Below, piece by piece: positions 42,813 to 50,923 of a stretch of DNA of 64,000 nucleotides. The position numbers were made by a program, and so were the translations under genes. Positions within the stretch are counted from its first letter, which is position 1, and every line of letters starts with the position of its first letter. Source of the stretch: Nitrosopumilus ureiphilus (GTDB lineage Archaea > Thermoproteota > Nitrososphaeria > Nitrososphaerales > Nitrosopumilaceae); assembly GCF_013407185.1 (NCBI RefSeq), contig NZ_CP026995.1, positions 1,075,913 through 1,139,912 of the forward strand. Reading direction: 5' to 3'. The notes below the pieces were generated by a model, which was not told the DNA's origin, searched no databases, and saw only the letters and a program-made list of their open reading frames with translations.

Positions 42813-42998
42813 CATTCGATTTTGTTAATTTTCTTCTAGAAAGGAGATTGATGACTTTAGTTTATCAAGAAATTCAGCGTTGGAATTTGAAACTCTAGCC
42901 AGCAGGAGAAGCTTTCAGTTCCATTTTCAAAGATACACGTATGGCCTTCCCTGTCTTCGAATGATTAATTAGGGCAATTTTCAAACGCAAAACATCCT

Positions 42999-43595
42999 AT
43001 GGGTCGAAAAGAAAGAAGAGAGCGTGAACAAAAACGAGACAATTACGCTACTAGGCATTCAGCAGAAAAAAGAAAACAGACGCTCATTGCAGTTGGAGTG
43101 TTATCTGTTATTGCAGTTATTGTAGGATATGCCGGATGGATATTTGTCAATATGACAGACAACGTACCAGGCGGTCCAGAAAATGCAGGTGCATTAGGCA
43201 GTGAACATGCACATGCAGGAATTATTGTTTCGATTTTTGGTGATGAATTTGATTTTTCAGCTCCTGCTTATCAAATAAAATCAAGTTGGATTCATTTTGA
43301 AGGAAGAGATGGGACTACAATCCACAAACATGCAACAGGAGTGACATTAGGATATCTATTTGACACGCTATCTCTAGGTCTAGATGATCAATGCTTTGTA
43401 TTCCAAGATGGAAGAAGTTTCTGTACGAATGAGGATTACAAACTAGTATTCTACGTAAACGGAGAACAACTGCCAGATATTAGAGATCTTGAAATCCAAG
43501 AAGACGACAAAATTCTAATCGCATATGGTGCTGAGACCCCTGAAGAAATAGATGCGCTTTTGCTAAAATTAGAAAACAGAGAATTAGCCAAGTAG
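42999..43595 (+). CDS. Membrane-anchored extracytoplasmic protein
   Basis: A 198-residue protein: very basic N-terminus (GRKERREREQKRD), one membrane helix (TLIAVGVLSVIAVIVGYAGW), then an outer domain with His-rich and Cys residues (GSEHAHAGI, HKHATGV, DDQCFVF...SFCTNED). The two cysteines probably form a disulfide; the histidines could bind metal. LVFYVNGEQLPDIRDLEIQE looks like a small beta-grasp edge. Function unknown. Confidence 0.75.
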   Translation: MGRKERREREQKRDNYATRHSAEKRKQTLIAVGVLSVIAVIVGYAGWIFVNMTDNVPGGPENAGALGSEHAHAGIIVSIFGDEFDFSAPAYQIKSSWIHFEGRDGTTIHKHATGVTLGYLFDTLSLGLDDQCFVFQDGRSFCTNEDYKLVFYVNGEQLPDIRDLEIQEDDKILIAYGAETPEEIDALLLKLENRELAK

Positions 43596-43605
43596 ATCTT
43601 TCGGA

Positions 43606-43797
43606 TTATTCTTTTGTTGTAAATTGAGCCATTTTATCAAAGAACATGTAATATCCACATTTAGTACAACGCAATACAGTGAGTTCGGTTGTAAGAAATT
43701 CCTTATCTTCAAATCGCCCACTTAATTTTACATTTTCTCCGGCTATTGCTGCTTTGTTACTTTTACAAACGGGGCATTCTAATGCTTTTTGTTCCAC
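43606..43797 (-). CDS. Zinc-ribbon protein
   Basis: A 63-residue protein with [15 protein letters not shown] and [14 protein letters not shown], two CxxC knuckles about 36 residues apart. Typical of archaeal stand-alone ribbons related to transcription or RNA-binding proteins. Divergent from ilvD. Confidence 0.8.
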   Translation of the reverse strand: MEQKALECPVCKSNKAAIAGENVKLSGRFEDKEFLTTELTVLRCTKCGYYMFFDKMAQFTTKE

Positions 43798-43896
43798 AAA
43801 TTTCTCAAAAACGTTTACAATTTAAACTCAATGAAATTTTTTCAATTAATATTCTCAACAAAGTCTAAATTATGCCAATGGTGGTTTTTACATATC

Positions 43897-45570
43897 ATGG
43901 AAATTTCTAGCAAAAATGTCGTAGAAGGAACTGCTCGAGCACCCCAAAGAGCAATGTACAAAGCTATGGGACTAAATGATGATGATTTATCTAAACAATT
44001 TATCGGTGTGTGTCATACAGGAAACGAAGCAACACCATGTAACATCCATCTTCCAAGATTAGCTCTGAAAGCAAAAGAAGGTGTAACAGCTGCAGGTGCA
44101 ACACCTAGAGAATTTTCAACCATTGCAGTTAGTGATGGAATTGCAATGGGTCATGAAGGAATGAAATCATCACTGGTATCACGTGAAGTTATTGCAGATT
44201 CAATTGAATTGATGGTCAGAGCACATCAATATGATGCACTAGTGGGAATTGCAGGATGTGATAAAAGTTTGCCTGGTACAATGATGGCAATGGCCAGACT
44301 AAATGTTCCATCCGTATTTGTTTATGGAGGAACTATCATGCCAGGAATGCTTGACGGACAGGAACTAACAATAGTTGATGTGTATGAGGCAGTTGGCGCA
44401 TATGACTCTGGACAATTATCTCTTGAATCACTAAAAAATATTGAAAACACAGCATGTCCAAATTCTGGCTCTTGTGGAGGAATGTTTACTGCAAATACAA
44501 TGGCATCAATTTCTGAAGCAATAGGACTTGCATTACCTGGAAGTGCCAGTCCACCTGCAGAAGATAATAGACGAGACAAGATGGTGTACGACACGGGAGT
44601 TGCATGTGCAAAATTGTTAGAGATGAATATTAGACCTAAAGAGATTTTGAGTTTTGAAGCATTTGAAAATGCGATAACTATGTTGAATTCTGTTGGTGGA
44701 TCAACTAATGGAATTTTACATTTGCTTGCACTTGCAAATGAAGTAAATATTGATTTGACATATGATGATTTTGAGAGAATAAGAAAGAAAACACCTCATT
44801 TAGCAGACATGAAGCCTGGAGGAAATTATGTAATGAATTCACTTGACAAGATTGGTGGAATTCCATTTGTATTAAAAAAACTGCTTGCAAAAGGATTGTT
44901 AAATGAAAATTGCATGACAGTTACAGGAAAAACAATCAAAGAAAATCTTATGTCAATTACGATTCCGGATGTAGAACAACATATTGTCAGATCCGTTGAA
45001 AATCCACTTCATCAAGTAGGAACTGCAGTAGTTCTCAAAGGAAGCCTAGCTCCAGATGGAGCAGTAATCAAAACTGCCGGAGTAGAGATGACAAAATTCA
45101 CTGGAAAGGCACGTGTCTTTGATAGAGAAGAATATGCATTTGATGCCGTTGCAAAAGGCGAAATAGATGAAGGGCAAGTAGTGGTAATCAGATATGAAGG
45201 GCCTAAAGGAGGTCCAGGAATGAGGGAGATGTTGGCAACAACTGCAGCACTTGTGGGACAAGGATTAGGCAAAAAAGTTGCAATGGTAACTGATGGACGA
45301 TTTTCTGGAGGAACCCGTGGATTCATGGTGGGACATGTTGCACCAGAAGCATATGTTGGCGGTCCAATTGCCCTAGTAAAAAATGATGATGAAATTACAA
45401 TAGATACAGAAACCAACATAATTGATCTTCATATATCACAAGAAGAGCTGGAAGCTAGAAGAAAGCAATGGAATAAACCTGCACCAAACTATACCTATGG
45501 AGCACTTGCCAAATACGCATCATTGGTAGGCTCTGCAGCACAAGGTGCAATTACAAAGCCAATTCTGTAA
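43897..45570 (+). CDS. ilvD: Dihydroxy-acid dehydratase
   Basis: A 557-residue Fe-S enzyme of valine, leucine and isoleucine synthesis. [20 protein letters not shown] and [20 protein letters not shown]-type text ([18 protein letters not shown]) carry cluster cysteines; [20 protein letters not shown] is the C-terminal signature. The ATG at 43897 (MEISSKN) gives the family's normal length; an upstream extension of 36 residues is not conserved-looking. Works after ilvA (9.7 kb). Confidence 0.95.
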   Translation: MEISSKNVVEGTARAPQRAMYKAMGLNDDDLSKQFIGVCHTGNEATPCNIHLPRLALKAKEGVTAAGATPREFSTIAVSDGIAMGHEGMKSSLVSREVIADSIELMVRAHQYDALVGIAGCDKSLPGTMMAMARLNVPSVFVYGGTIMPGMLDGQELTIVDVYEAVGAYDSGQLSLESLKNIENTACPNSGSCGGMFTANTMASISEAIGLALPGSASPPAEDNRRDKMVYDTGVACAKLLEMNIRPKEILSFEAFENAITMLNSVGGSTNGILHLLALANEVNIDLTYDDFERIRKKTPHLADMKPGGNYVMNSLDKIGGIPFVLKKLLAKGLLNENCMTVTGKTIKENLMSITIPDVEQHIVRSVENPLHQVGTAVVLKGSLAPDGAVIKTAGVEMTKFTGKARVFDREEYAFDAVAKGEIDEGQVVVIRYEGPKGGPGMREMLATTAALVGQGLGKKVAMVTDGRFSGGTRGFMVGHVAPEAYVGGPIALVKNDDEITIDTETNIIDLHISQEELEARRKQWNKPAPNYTYGALAKYASLVGSAAQGAITKPIL

Positions 45571-45588
45571 AACATCTATCTAATAAAA

Positions 45589-46143
45589 TTAAATTTCTTG
45601 TTCTAGTTTATTCCAATCAATTTTCTTTTGTTGTTCAACATAGATTTTTAATAATACTGTCCATGCTTTTTGAAAGTCTAATGAAAATTTCTTAAATCCA
45701 GATGCACTTGCCAACGAAATTTTGTTTTTTGGATTATATCTTACTTCGTCTAAAGAAATACAATGGGTAGTGTCATTTCTTACTTCAAATAATCGTGACA
45801 TCACTCTAGTAAATTCAGGGCCGAAGACTTTCCAATCCAGAAATGTTCGAATTTTTCTATTAATTGGAACTAAATTTAACAAGTAAAGAAGTTCAGTGCT
45901 ATCACTTTGATTAGAATATCTTATTATTCTTAATCGGATTATTTCATCAAATAAAAAAGCCATTTTTGAGAATGCAGATAAAACACTGTCTCTGTTTTTT
46001 GATATTATTAATTTTGAATCAAACCCCTTTTTGATTAAACCGTCATTTAGAAAATAATGCTTGTCCTTGTCAATAACATATAGTCTGATATTTGGAGATA
46101 TTTTTTTTCTCTTGATACTAGCAATGTATTTTGGGAGGCTCAT
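45589..46143 (-). CDS. HEPN-like protein
   Basis: A 184-residue protein, mostly alpha-helical in the middle (KMAFLFDEIIRLRIIRYSNQ). FEVRNDTTHCIS contains RNDTTH (residues 122-127), a good fit to the Rx4-6H motif of HEPN ribonucleases, where the Arg is usually followed by a polar residue. HEPN proteins are often toxins or defence RNases paired with a nucleotidyltransferase; the nearest (41976-42812) is not adjacent. Assignment rests on the motif and helical context. Start MSLPKY chosen over an upstream Met. Confidence 0.55.
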   Translation of the reverse strand: MSLPKYIASIKRKKISPNIRLYVIDKDKHYFLNDGLIKKGFDSKLIISKNRDSVLSAFSKMAFLFDEIIRLRIIRYSNQSDSTELLYLLNLVPINRKIRTFLDWKVFGPEFTRVMSRLFEVRNDTTHCISLDEVRYNPKNKISLASASGFKKFSLDFQKAWTVLLKIYVEQQKKIDWNKLEQEI

Positions 46144-46518
46144 GAACCAAAGATAAAACAATAATCAATTAAGGATTTTGAAGATTTTCAGAAAAGTAAT
46201 GATCAATTTGTTCACAAGGTTTATAGATCAGCGATCAACAATTATTCATAGAGACAACAGGAAAGAAAAATAACATTATGCTATAAAATTACTATTGTCT
46301 ACGATAGATAGATATCTTCATGTAGTTATTTGATGACAGAAAAAGATTTTTTTATCCATCAAAGAATTATTTTGAATTCCCACGGTCCTTCTAAAATAGC
46401 AAATCTATGATTAGAAGAAGACATAGTTCTCATATTTGGAGGAGTTGGCAAAAATTGCAGAGTCCATTAGTTTTCAAGAGCATGAATAGTTGAATCTATC
46501 ATAATCCACACATCATAG
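46144..46518. other. Intergenic stretch, no gene seen
   Basis: Nearly 400 bases with only short broken frames. It contains the promoter of the HEPN-like gene and the approach to the hairpin behind the Cdc48-N gene. No RNA gene recognised. Confidence 0.4.
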
Positions 46519-46540
46519 TTCAAACTTGTATGGGTTTGAA
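46519..46540 (-). terminator. TTCAAA-family palindrome behind Cdc48-N gene
   Basis: TTCAAAC-TTGTATGG-GTTTGAA, 4 bases beyond the stop of the minus-strand gene. One of several related palindromes placed at gene 3' ends in this region. It could act in termination or mRNA 3'-end formation; other uses are possible. Confidence 0.5.
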
Positions 46541-46544
46541 TTGA

Positions 46545-47216
46545 TCATGGTTTTCCTAGATCTTTTTTGTTTTTCAGTTCTTTGTAAAATCTATTCATTC
46601 TTGAAATCAAATCATCAAATTCTTCCTTATCCAAGTCTTCTAATCTCCAAAACTGATGTAGTATGAATTGTCTTTTGGCACTAATGTCTCCCTCCTCTGG
46701 AAACGATATCTTACTCTCCTGTATGTGAAATATTGTTTTCTGAGTTACTATTACTGCCTCCATATTGTCATCAATACATGGAATAACACTAGCTACTTGA
46801 AATGTCAACCTTCCTCCAAAGTATGGTACCATGATATTTTGCTGCAAAATAAGCGGAACACTTTCCAAAGCATCGGCAAGATAATCTTCATTAATTGCTG
46901 GGATGGATTCGGTTGGAATCACAGTTATTGTCTCTGCCTTTGCTGTCTTAATTTTTCGAAGAAACACCTGATTTCCAATTTCAGTTTTACAGTTGTTTCG
47001 AATAAGACCATCAAATCGTATTATCTTTTTATTCTCATCTGCAGGATATAGTGGTGCACATTTTGCAACTGCCTTTTGTTTTCCTGAAATTTCAATAATA
47101 TCTCCGATTGTAATGGACATAGTATCCATAGTGTTTTGATCTATTCTTGCAATCCCTCTTCCTATGTCTCTAGTATACGCCTCTAATACTTTGAAATCCA
47201 AGTCATTATTTTTCAT
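46545..47216 (-). CDS. Orphan Cdc48 N-terminal-domain protein
   Basis: A 223-residue protein equal to the N-terminal part of Cdc48/VCP without any AAA ATPase. YTRDIGRGIARIDQNTMDTM, GDIIEISGKQKAVAKCAPLY and NCKTEIGNQVFLRKIK form the double-psi beta-barrel; VPYFGGRLTFQVASVIPC and EAVIVTQKTIFHI form the second subdomain. It ends in a charged helix. It could compete for or deliver Cdc48 adaptor proteins and substrates. A second, more distant copy is at 50924. Confidence 0.85.
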   Translation of the reverse strand: MKNNDLDFKVLEAYTRDIGRGIARIDQNTMDTMSITIGDIIEISGKQKAVAKCAPLYPADENKKIIRFDGLIRNNCKTEIGNQVFLRKIKTAKAETITVIPTESIPAINEDYLADALESVPLILQQNIMVPYFGGRLTFQVASVIPCIDDNMEAVIVTQKTIFHIQESKISFPEEGDISAKRQFILHQFWRLEDLDKEEFDDLISRMNRFYKELKNKKDLGKP

Positions 47217-47250
47217 TTTCTAACTAAAAGTCATACCTGATATTCATAAG

Positions 47251-47292
47251 TGGTTCTAATCTTTTGTAGCGAATCCATACAGATTTGAACCA
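47251..47292 (-). promoter_or_regulatory. Conserved upstream element with stem, copy A
   Basis: Read on minus, CTGTATGGATTCGCTAC and ATTAGAACCACT resemble 49465-49496 (CTGTATAGATTCACTAC, ATTAGAACACT). Both lie 30-70 bases before minus-strand starts (47216, 49432). The ends also pair (TGGTTC/GAACCA). Likely a shared promoter or operator. Confidence 0.45.
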
Positions 47293-47307
47293 GTACTGTA
47301 TATAGAT

Positions 47308-47622
47308 TTATTGAAATGTACATGAAATGTGAATCAAACCCATATCCAAACAAACTGAATCACCAGTTTCAGTTATCTTAGATTCACATTCGGGTGTAAC
47401 ATCCCATGAAATTTTAGTACCCCCAACACGTTCACAAATATCAAAAATACCATCACAATAATTTCCATTCTCATTCCATTGACCACCATTCATTTTACAA
47501 ACTATGTCTGCATCAACTTGAGGATATGAAAAATAATTCATCCATAAATCAGGAATTGCGATAACAAGTAAGAGAGAGAAAATTATGAACATACTCAAGA
47601 TAATCAAAAGCCTAGTTTTCAT
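47308..47622 (-). CDS. Small secreted Cys-rich protein
   Basis: A 104-residue exported protein with an N-terminal hydrophobic segment (LLIILSMFIIFSLLLVIAI) and an outer part with about seven cysteines: CKMNGGQWNENGNYCDGIFD then IC, and VCLDMGLIHISCTF. The same layout ends the 329-residue protein at 48443. Disulfides are likely. Confidence 0.75.
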   Translation of the reverse strand: MKTRLLIILSMFIIFSLLLVIAIPDLWMNYFSYPQVDADIVCKMNGGQWNENGNYCDGIFDICERVGGTKISWDVTPECESKITETGDSVCLDMGLIHISCTFQ

Positions 47623-47755
47623 TTATTTTCCCAATACCATTTTTGTTCATAATGTTCTTTTTTGGAGGATGTGTTTTCATAAAGTGTTTCTGTAATCTAA
47701 TCTCAGTATCAAATGTCATAGTATATTTTTCACATTTGAAAGATTTAGTTTTCAT
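47612..47755 (-). CDS. 47-residue degenerate C2H2-finger-like protein
   Basis: FKCEKYTMTFDTEIRLQKHF then MKTH has the spacing of a C2H2 zinc finger, but the second Cys is Tyr. ATG at 47755, TAG at 47612. Its end overlaps the next minus-strand gene start by 11 bases, favouring co-translation. Confidence 0.5.
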   Translation of the reverse strand: MKTKSFKCEKYTMTFDTEIRLQKHFMKTHPPKKNIMNKNGIGKINEN

Positions 47756-47772
47756 ATTTTTCCCCAATTACA

Positions 47773-48453
47773 TCACTGAAGCGATTCAGTCACTAAGATC
47801 AATTCGTCTAATGGCAAAGTTGTTTTAAGCATATAGGAAACTCCAGATTCATCATTGAATTTAATTTTAGTTTCTGTAGAAGTAGATGTTTGAATGGAGG
47901 TTCCATCTGGAAAATCTACGATTTGTATGCCACAATCAGGGCAGGAATCAACTGCGTATGCCAACATTCCATTAATTCTTATCAATTGTGGATTTAGGGA
48001 AGGATTGTTTTCCATTACATCATCATATGTTTCCTGAATCCTCTGTTCTGCGGTACCAAGAGTTTCAAATTTTTCTTCTCCAACAAGATTTCTTTCATCG
48101 GTTTGAAGAATGAAAATTGCACCATCCTCAATGTACATATGCATTTTTCCTATCCACTTATCAGATACATCCTTGTTGTGAATTAGGATGTAAGATTCGT
48201 ATGGCATGCCAGACATTGAACATTTGATCGAATAGCCTTCAGGCAAGTAAGCAGGTACTTTGAAAAATGGTGCTATGTCTTTGCTCTGATCTAATGTCAT
48301 GCAGCTTCGATTAATTTCTGAATTAGATTCAATATCATACCTAAAAGTATCATTAGAGTTTGAATAAAATAAGCGAGATTGTTCTAACAGAAACGGAAAT
48401 GACATTGCCAAGCCAATAATTATTGGAATTAAAATCAAAAGCCTAGTTTTCAT
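47773..48453 (-). CDS. Exported protein with DUF4367-like C-terminus
   Basis: A 226-residue protein, N-terminal membrane segment (LILIPIIIGLAMSFPFLLEQ), outer alpha/beta domain. YMLKTTLPLDELILVTESLQ at the end resembles the C-terminal repeat of DUF4367-type proteins. VDSCPDCGIQI gives a CxxC pair. The first 20 coding bases are the same as those of the gene starting at 47622 (ATGAAAACTAGGCTTTTGAT). Starts within the end of the upstream secreted-protein gene. Confidence 0.7.
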   Translation of the reverse strand: MKTRLLILIPIIIGLAMSFPFLLEQSRLFYSNSNDTFRYDIESNSEINRSCMTLDQSKDIAPFFKVPAYLPEGYSIKCSMSGMPYESYILIHNKDVSDKWIGKMHMYIEDGAIFILQTDERNLVGEEKFETLGTAEQRIQETYDDVMENNPSLNPQLIRINGMLAYAVDSCPDCGIQIVDFPDGTSIQTSTSTETKIKFNDESGVSYMLKTTLPLDELILVTESLQ

Positions 48454-49432
48454 ATTCAAACACACATGCTAACCTGTAAACTCCACGATCAAGACACAAT
48501 CCAGTACAAGGCAGGAAAATATTCATCGCAACAGATACTCCGTTTACATCTTGACACATTTCCCAAATACCTTCACAATCGTGATAAGTATAATTCCAAA
48601 CACCACCGTTTGATTCACACTTGTTTACAAATATTTTATCATCAAGCATTGCATTCAAATCAATTTGTTGAAAACCTAAGGGTTCTGCAGTTCTGTAAAT
48701 TGGTATGAGTGTAGAGTTTTTAGGCAATATAATTCCTGCACTAGGATATACTTTCCACCCATAATGTTTTCCTCTTTTAAATCCATTTCCAAAGACTATT
48801 TCTTCAAGAGAATAACACTGATCAAACAATTCTTCATTTACAGAATTACAGTAAAGATCATCAGTGTTACGTACTAGTCTCAAAGAATTCCAATCATCTG
48901 TTGACTTCCAAAGTTTTTTTGTTTCAGATTCAGCAGTCCATCCTCTGTTGATTAATTTTAAAATGGTTTGTTCTTTTACACAAGCAGAAGAACCATCATA
49001 TTTTTGGATTAATAACAAGTTACTGTTGCACATTACATCATATGATTCAAGTCCCAAATTGATTTGTTTCAATGGAGCAATTATTTTGGTACTGTTTGAT
49101 TTCATCAATCCTAATGGAGTTACTTCATCATGGATACTTGTTCTAAATGCTTTTACTGTAAATGATTCTGCAGTATCCCACAATATTCCTTGTCTGGTAA
49201 CGTTAAGAGAAAAATATCCAGTTTGATTTGTAATTAGTTGCGAAACAAATATTGGCTTATCCAATTCATTTTTTATCAATATTGAAATTCTTTGATCATC
49301 TTTGTAGTTCAGGATAGTTCCTGAAATGATTAAATTAATATCATTTTGAGTCTGAATTTCAATTGGAATCTCTTCTGCAAATACAATTCCTGTAAACCCG
49401 ATTAGAATTAAGAGGATTGCAAAATATTTCAT
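48443..49432 (-). CDS. Secreted protein, beta-rich domain plus Cys module
   Basis: A 329-residue protein with a clear signal peptide (FAILLILIGFTGIVFAEEI). The first ~110 mature residues look like an immunoglobulin-like fold (GYFSLNVTRQGILWDTAESF). The last ~60 carry the Cys module CESNGGVWNYTYHDCEGIWE...CLDRGVYRLACVF, also in the protein at 47308. Probably cell-surface. Confidence 0.75.
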   Translation of the reverse strand: MKYFAILLILIGFTGIVFAEEIPIEIQTQNDINLIISGTILNYKDDQRISILIKNELDKPIFVSQLITNQTGYFSLNVTRQGILWDTAESFTVKAFRTSIHDEVTPLGLMKSNSTKIIAPLKQINLGLESYDVMCNSNLLLIQKYDGSSACVKEQTILKLINRGWTAESETKKLWKSTDDWNSLRLVRNTDDLYCNSVNEELFDQCYSLEEIVFGNGFKRGKHYGWKVYPSAGIILPKNSTLIPIYRTAEPLGFQQIDLNAMLDDKIFVNKCESNGGVWNYTYHDCEGIWEMCQDVNGVSVAMNIFLPCTGLCLDRGVYRLACVFEYEN

Positions 49433-49464
49433 AATACAACTAGAGAAATTATAGGAAACTCATA

Positions 49465-49496
49465 GTGTTCTAATGATTAGTAGTGAATCTATACAG
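49465..49496 (-). promoter_or_regulatory. Conserved upstream element, copy B
   Basis: Matches copy A at 47251-47282, with spacing kept over ~30 bases. It lies 33-64 bases upstream of the 49432 start. A third partial match, GAATCACTACTAATTTGTAC, is at about 62116-62135 on plus. Confidence 0.45.
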
Positions 49497-49531
49497 GTCC
49501 ACCCTCTTAATCGGACAGATTTGTGGTTGAT

Positions 49532-49681
49532 TCAGAGAAGATATGCTAGAACAAATCCCCCAATTCCTATCGCAACACTTGCAATTCCTATTGCACATGT
49601 CTTCTTTTCACAGGAACATGGTTCTGTATCTGATTGCTCTGTGCTGTCTTTGAGTATGTTTTCATTTATCATTTGGCTCAT
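49532..49681 (-). CDS. 49-residue tail-anchored miniprotein
   Basis: A hydrophilic N-terminal half with three cysteines (EPCSCEKKTC) and a C-terminal helix (AIGIASVAIGIGGFVLAYLL). ATG at 49681, TGA at 49532. Probably cytosolic head with membrane tail; the cysteines could bind metal. The stretch 49682-49773 holds only the promoter of the next gene. Confidence 0.55.
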   Translation of the reverse strand: MSQMINENILKDSTEQSDTEPCSCEKKTCAIGIASVAIGIGGFVLAYLL

Positions 49682-49773
49682 ATCATTTGGTTGTAATGTT
49701 TTGTAAATAAGAATTTGCTACAATCAGGATTGAACCAAAGGTTATAAGCAAATCCGACTAAACCACATAATCC

Positions 49774-50394
49774 ATGAACACGGACAAAAAAATTACAGAC
49801 AGACAAACTCATGCCGAATATACAAAAAACAGAGTGCAGATTTTTCCAACAGACGATGACAGATTAAAACTTTTAGGTGAAATTTTTAGCAATGAATCAA
49901 GCAGAAAAATTTTGACTCTTCTATTAGAAAGAGAATTGACCATAATGAATATCTCAAAAGTATCAGGACTTTCACCCAATCTGGTTATCCATCACTTAAA
50001 GAAAATGATTGATTCAGACATTGTCATCATAACAAAAGAATCCAAAAACAGCAGAGGTCGTCCTTTGAGGTCTTATCGTGCAAAGCCTGCCATAGTTATT
50101 CTATCAAAAGATGCAGCAAATCGTGCTATCAAAAGCAAGTCATTGCAACACATACTAGGTAAAATTACCAGATTTGCATCTGTTGTATTGGCAGGAGTGT
50201 TCACTTGGATTCTTGCAAGCTCATCGAATCACACACTTGATTCTGCATTCAAGTACCCGCGTCCTACGCTACCTCCATACATGACTCCAATAGAACCACA
50301 GTCAGGAGATTTTGTTTTTGCAGTTGTAATGACAGCAAGTGTAATAGTTGCAGGACTTGTGATTCCTTACATCATTAAACAAATCAGAAAATGA
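49774..50394 (+). CDS. Membrane-bound HTH transcriptional regulator
   Basis: A 206-residue protein: N-terminal wHTH (RKILTLLLERELTIMNISKV, SGLSPNLVIHHLKKMIDSD, wing with SRGRPLRSYRA) and two C-terminal membrane helices (ASVVLAGVFTWILASS; FAVVMTASVIVAGLVIPYII) with a short outer Pro-rich loop between. One-component regulator tied to the membrane, so it may sense an outside signal. Confidence 0.8.
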   Translation: MNTDKKITDRQTHAEYTKNRVQIFPTDDDRLKLLGEIFSNESSRKILTLLLERELTIMNISKVSGLSPNLVIHHLKKMIDSDIVIITKESKNSRGRPLRSYRAKPAIVILSKDAANRAIKSKSLQHILGKITRFASVVLAGVFTWILASSSNHTLDSAFKYPRPTLPPYMTPIEPQSGDFVFAVVMTASVIVAGLVIPYIIKQIRK

Positions 50395-50402
50395 AAACTA
50401 GA

Positions 50403-50426
50403 GTTCAAACTCACACAGGTTTGAAC
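50403..50426 (+). terminator. TTCAAA-family palindrome
   Basis: GTTCAAAC-TCACACAG-GTTTGAAC, a perfect 8-bp stem 8 bases after the stop of the membrane HTH gene. Confidence 0.55.
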
Positions 50427-50502
50427 TGTATTGTACTAAATCTAATAGTTTCATAAAACATAGATGAACTTATGAATACAGTATTAGGGACTTAGTCAAA
50501 CA

Positions 50503-50796
50503 ATGAATAATAAAATAAAAAAAATTGGTTGTTCTGTAGGTATTAGCCTTCACTTATTTTTATTGAACACTATTTTTATGGTTGGAGAAGGGATTCTTTT
50601 CGGTATCAGATACTTTGATGAGGTAATTCGAACATTTACTGGAATTGAGATTATTATTTCAATAGCCTCTATGATTTTGATTTTCAAAGATAAACAAATT
50701 GGATTTATCTTATTGGCAATATCTATTTTAAGCACATACATCATTCAATTTGGACATCGTATGCTTTGGTGGCCATGTGAATATTGCAGATTATAA
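50503..50796 (+). CDS. Small membrane protein
   Basis: A 97-residue protein with three hydrophobic segments (CSVGISLHLFLLNTIFMVG; IEIIISIASMILIF; GFILLAISILSTYIIQFG) and the end WWPCEYC, a CxxC pair at the membrane face. The stop is directly followed by a family palindrome. Confidence 0.65.
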   Translation: MNNKIKKIGCSVGISLHLFLLNTIFMVGEGILFGIRYFDEVIRTFTGIEIIISIASMILIFKDKQIGFILLAISILSTYIIQFGHRMLWWPCEYCRL

Positions 50797-50820
50797 GTTC
50801 AAATCCTAATAGGTTTGAAC
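50797..50820 (+). terminator. TTCAAA-family palindrome
   Basis: GTTCAAA-t-CCT-AAT-AGG-TTTGAAC, starting on the base after the TAA. Arms are complete, with one bulged T. Confidence 0.55.
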
Positions 50821-50923
50821 TTCGTACTCTTACTATGATTACGAATAATAAATAAAAAAATTCGGATCTTACTGAACTATTTAGAGAAACCCATAAAAAC
50901 AAAACCCCTTCCACTTTCAATAA

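Noticed and set aside
44322-45419. Minus-strand frames inside ilvD
   Set aside because: Shadow frames opposite a certain gene, with unnatural composition.
50797-50820. tRNA T-arm or attachment site (GTTCAAATCC resembles a T loop)
   Set aside because: No acceptor or anticodon arm nearby, and the sequence is part of a palindrome that recurs without tRNA genes.
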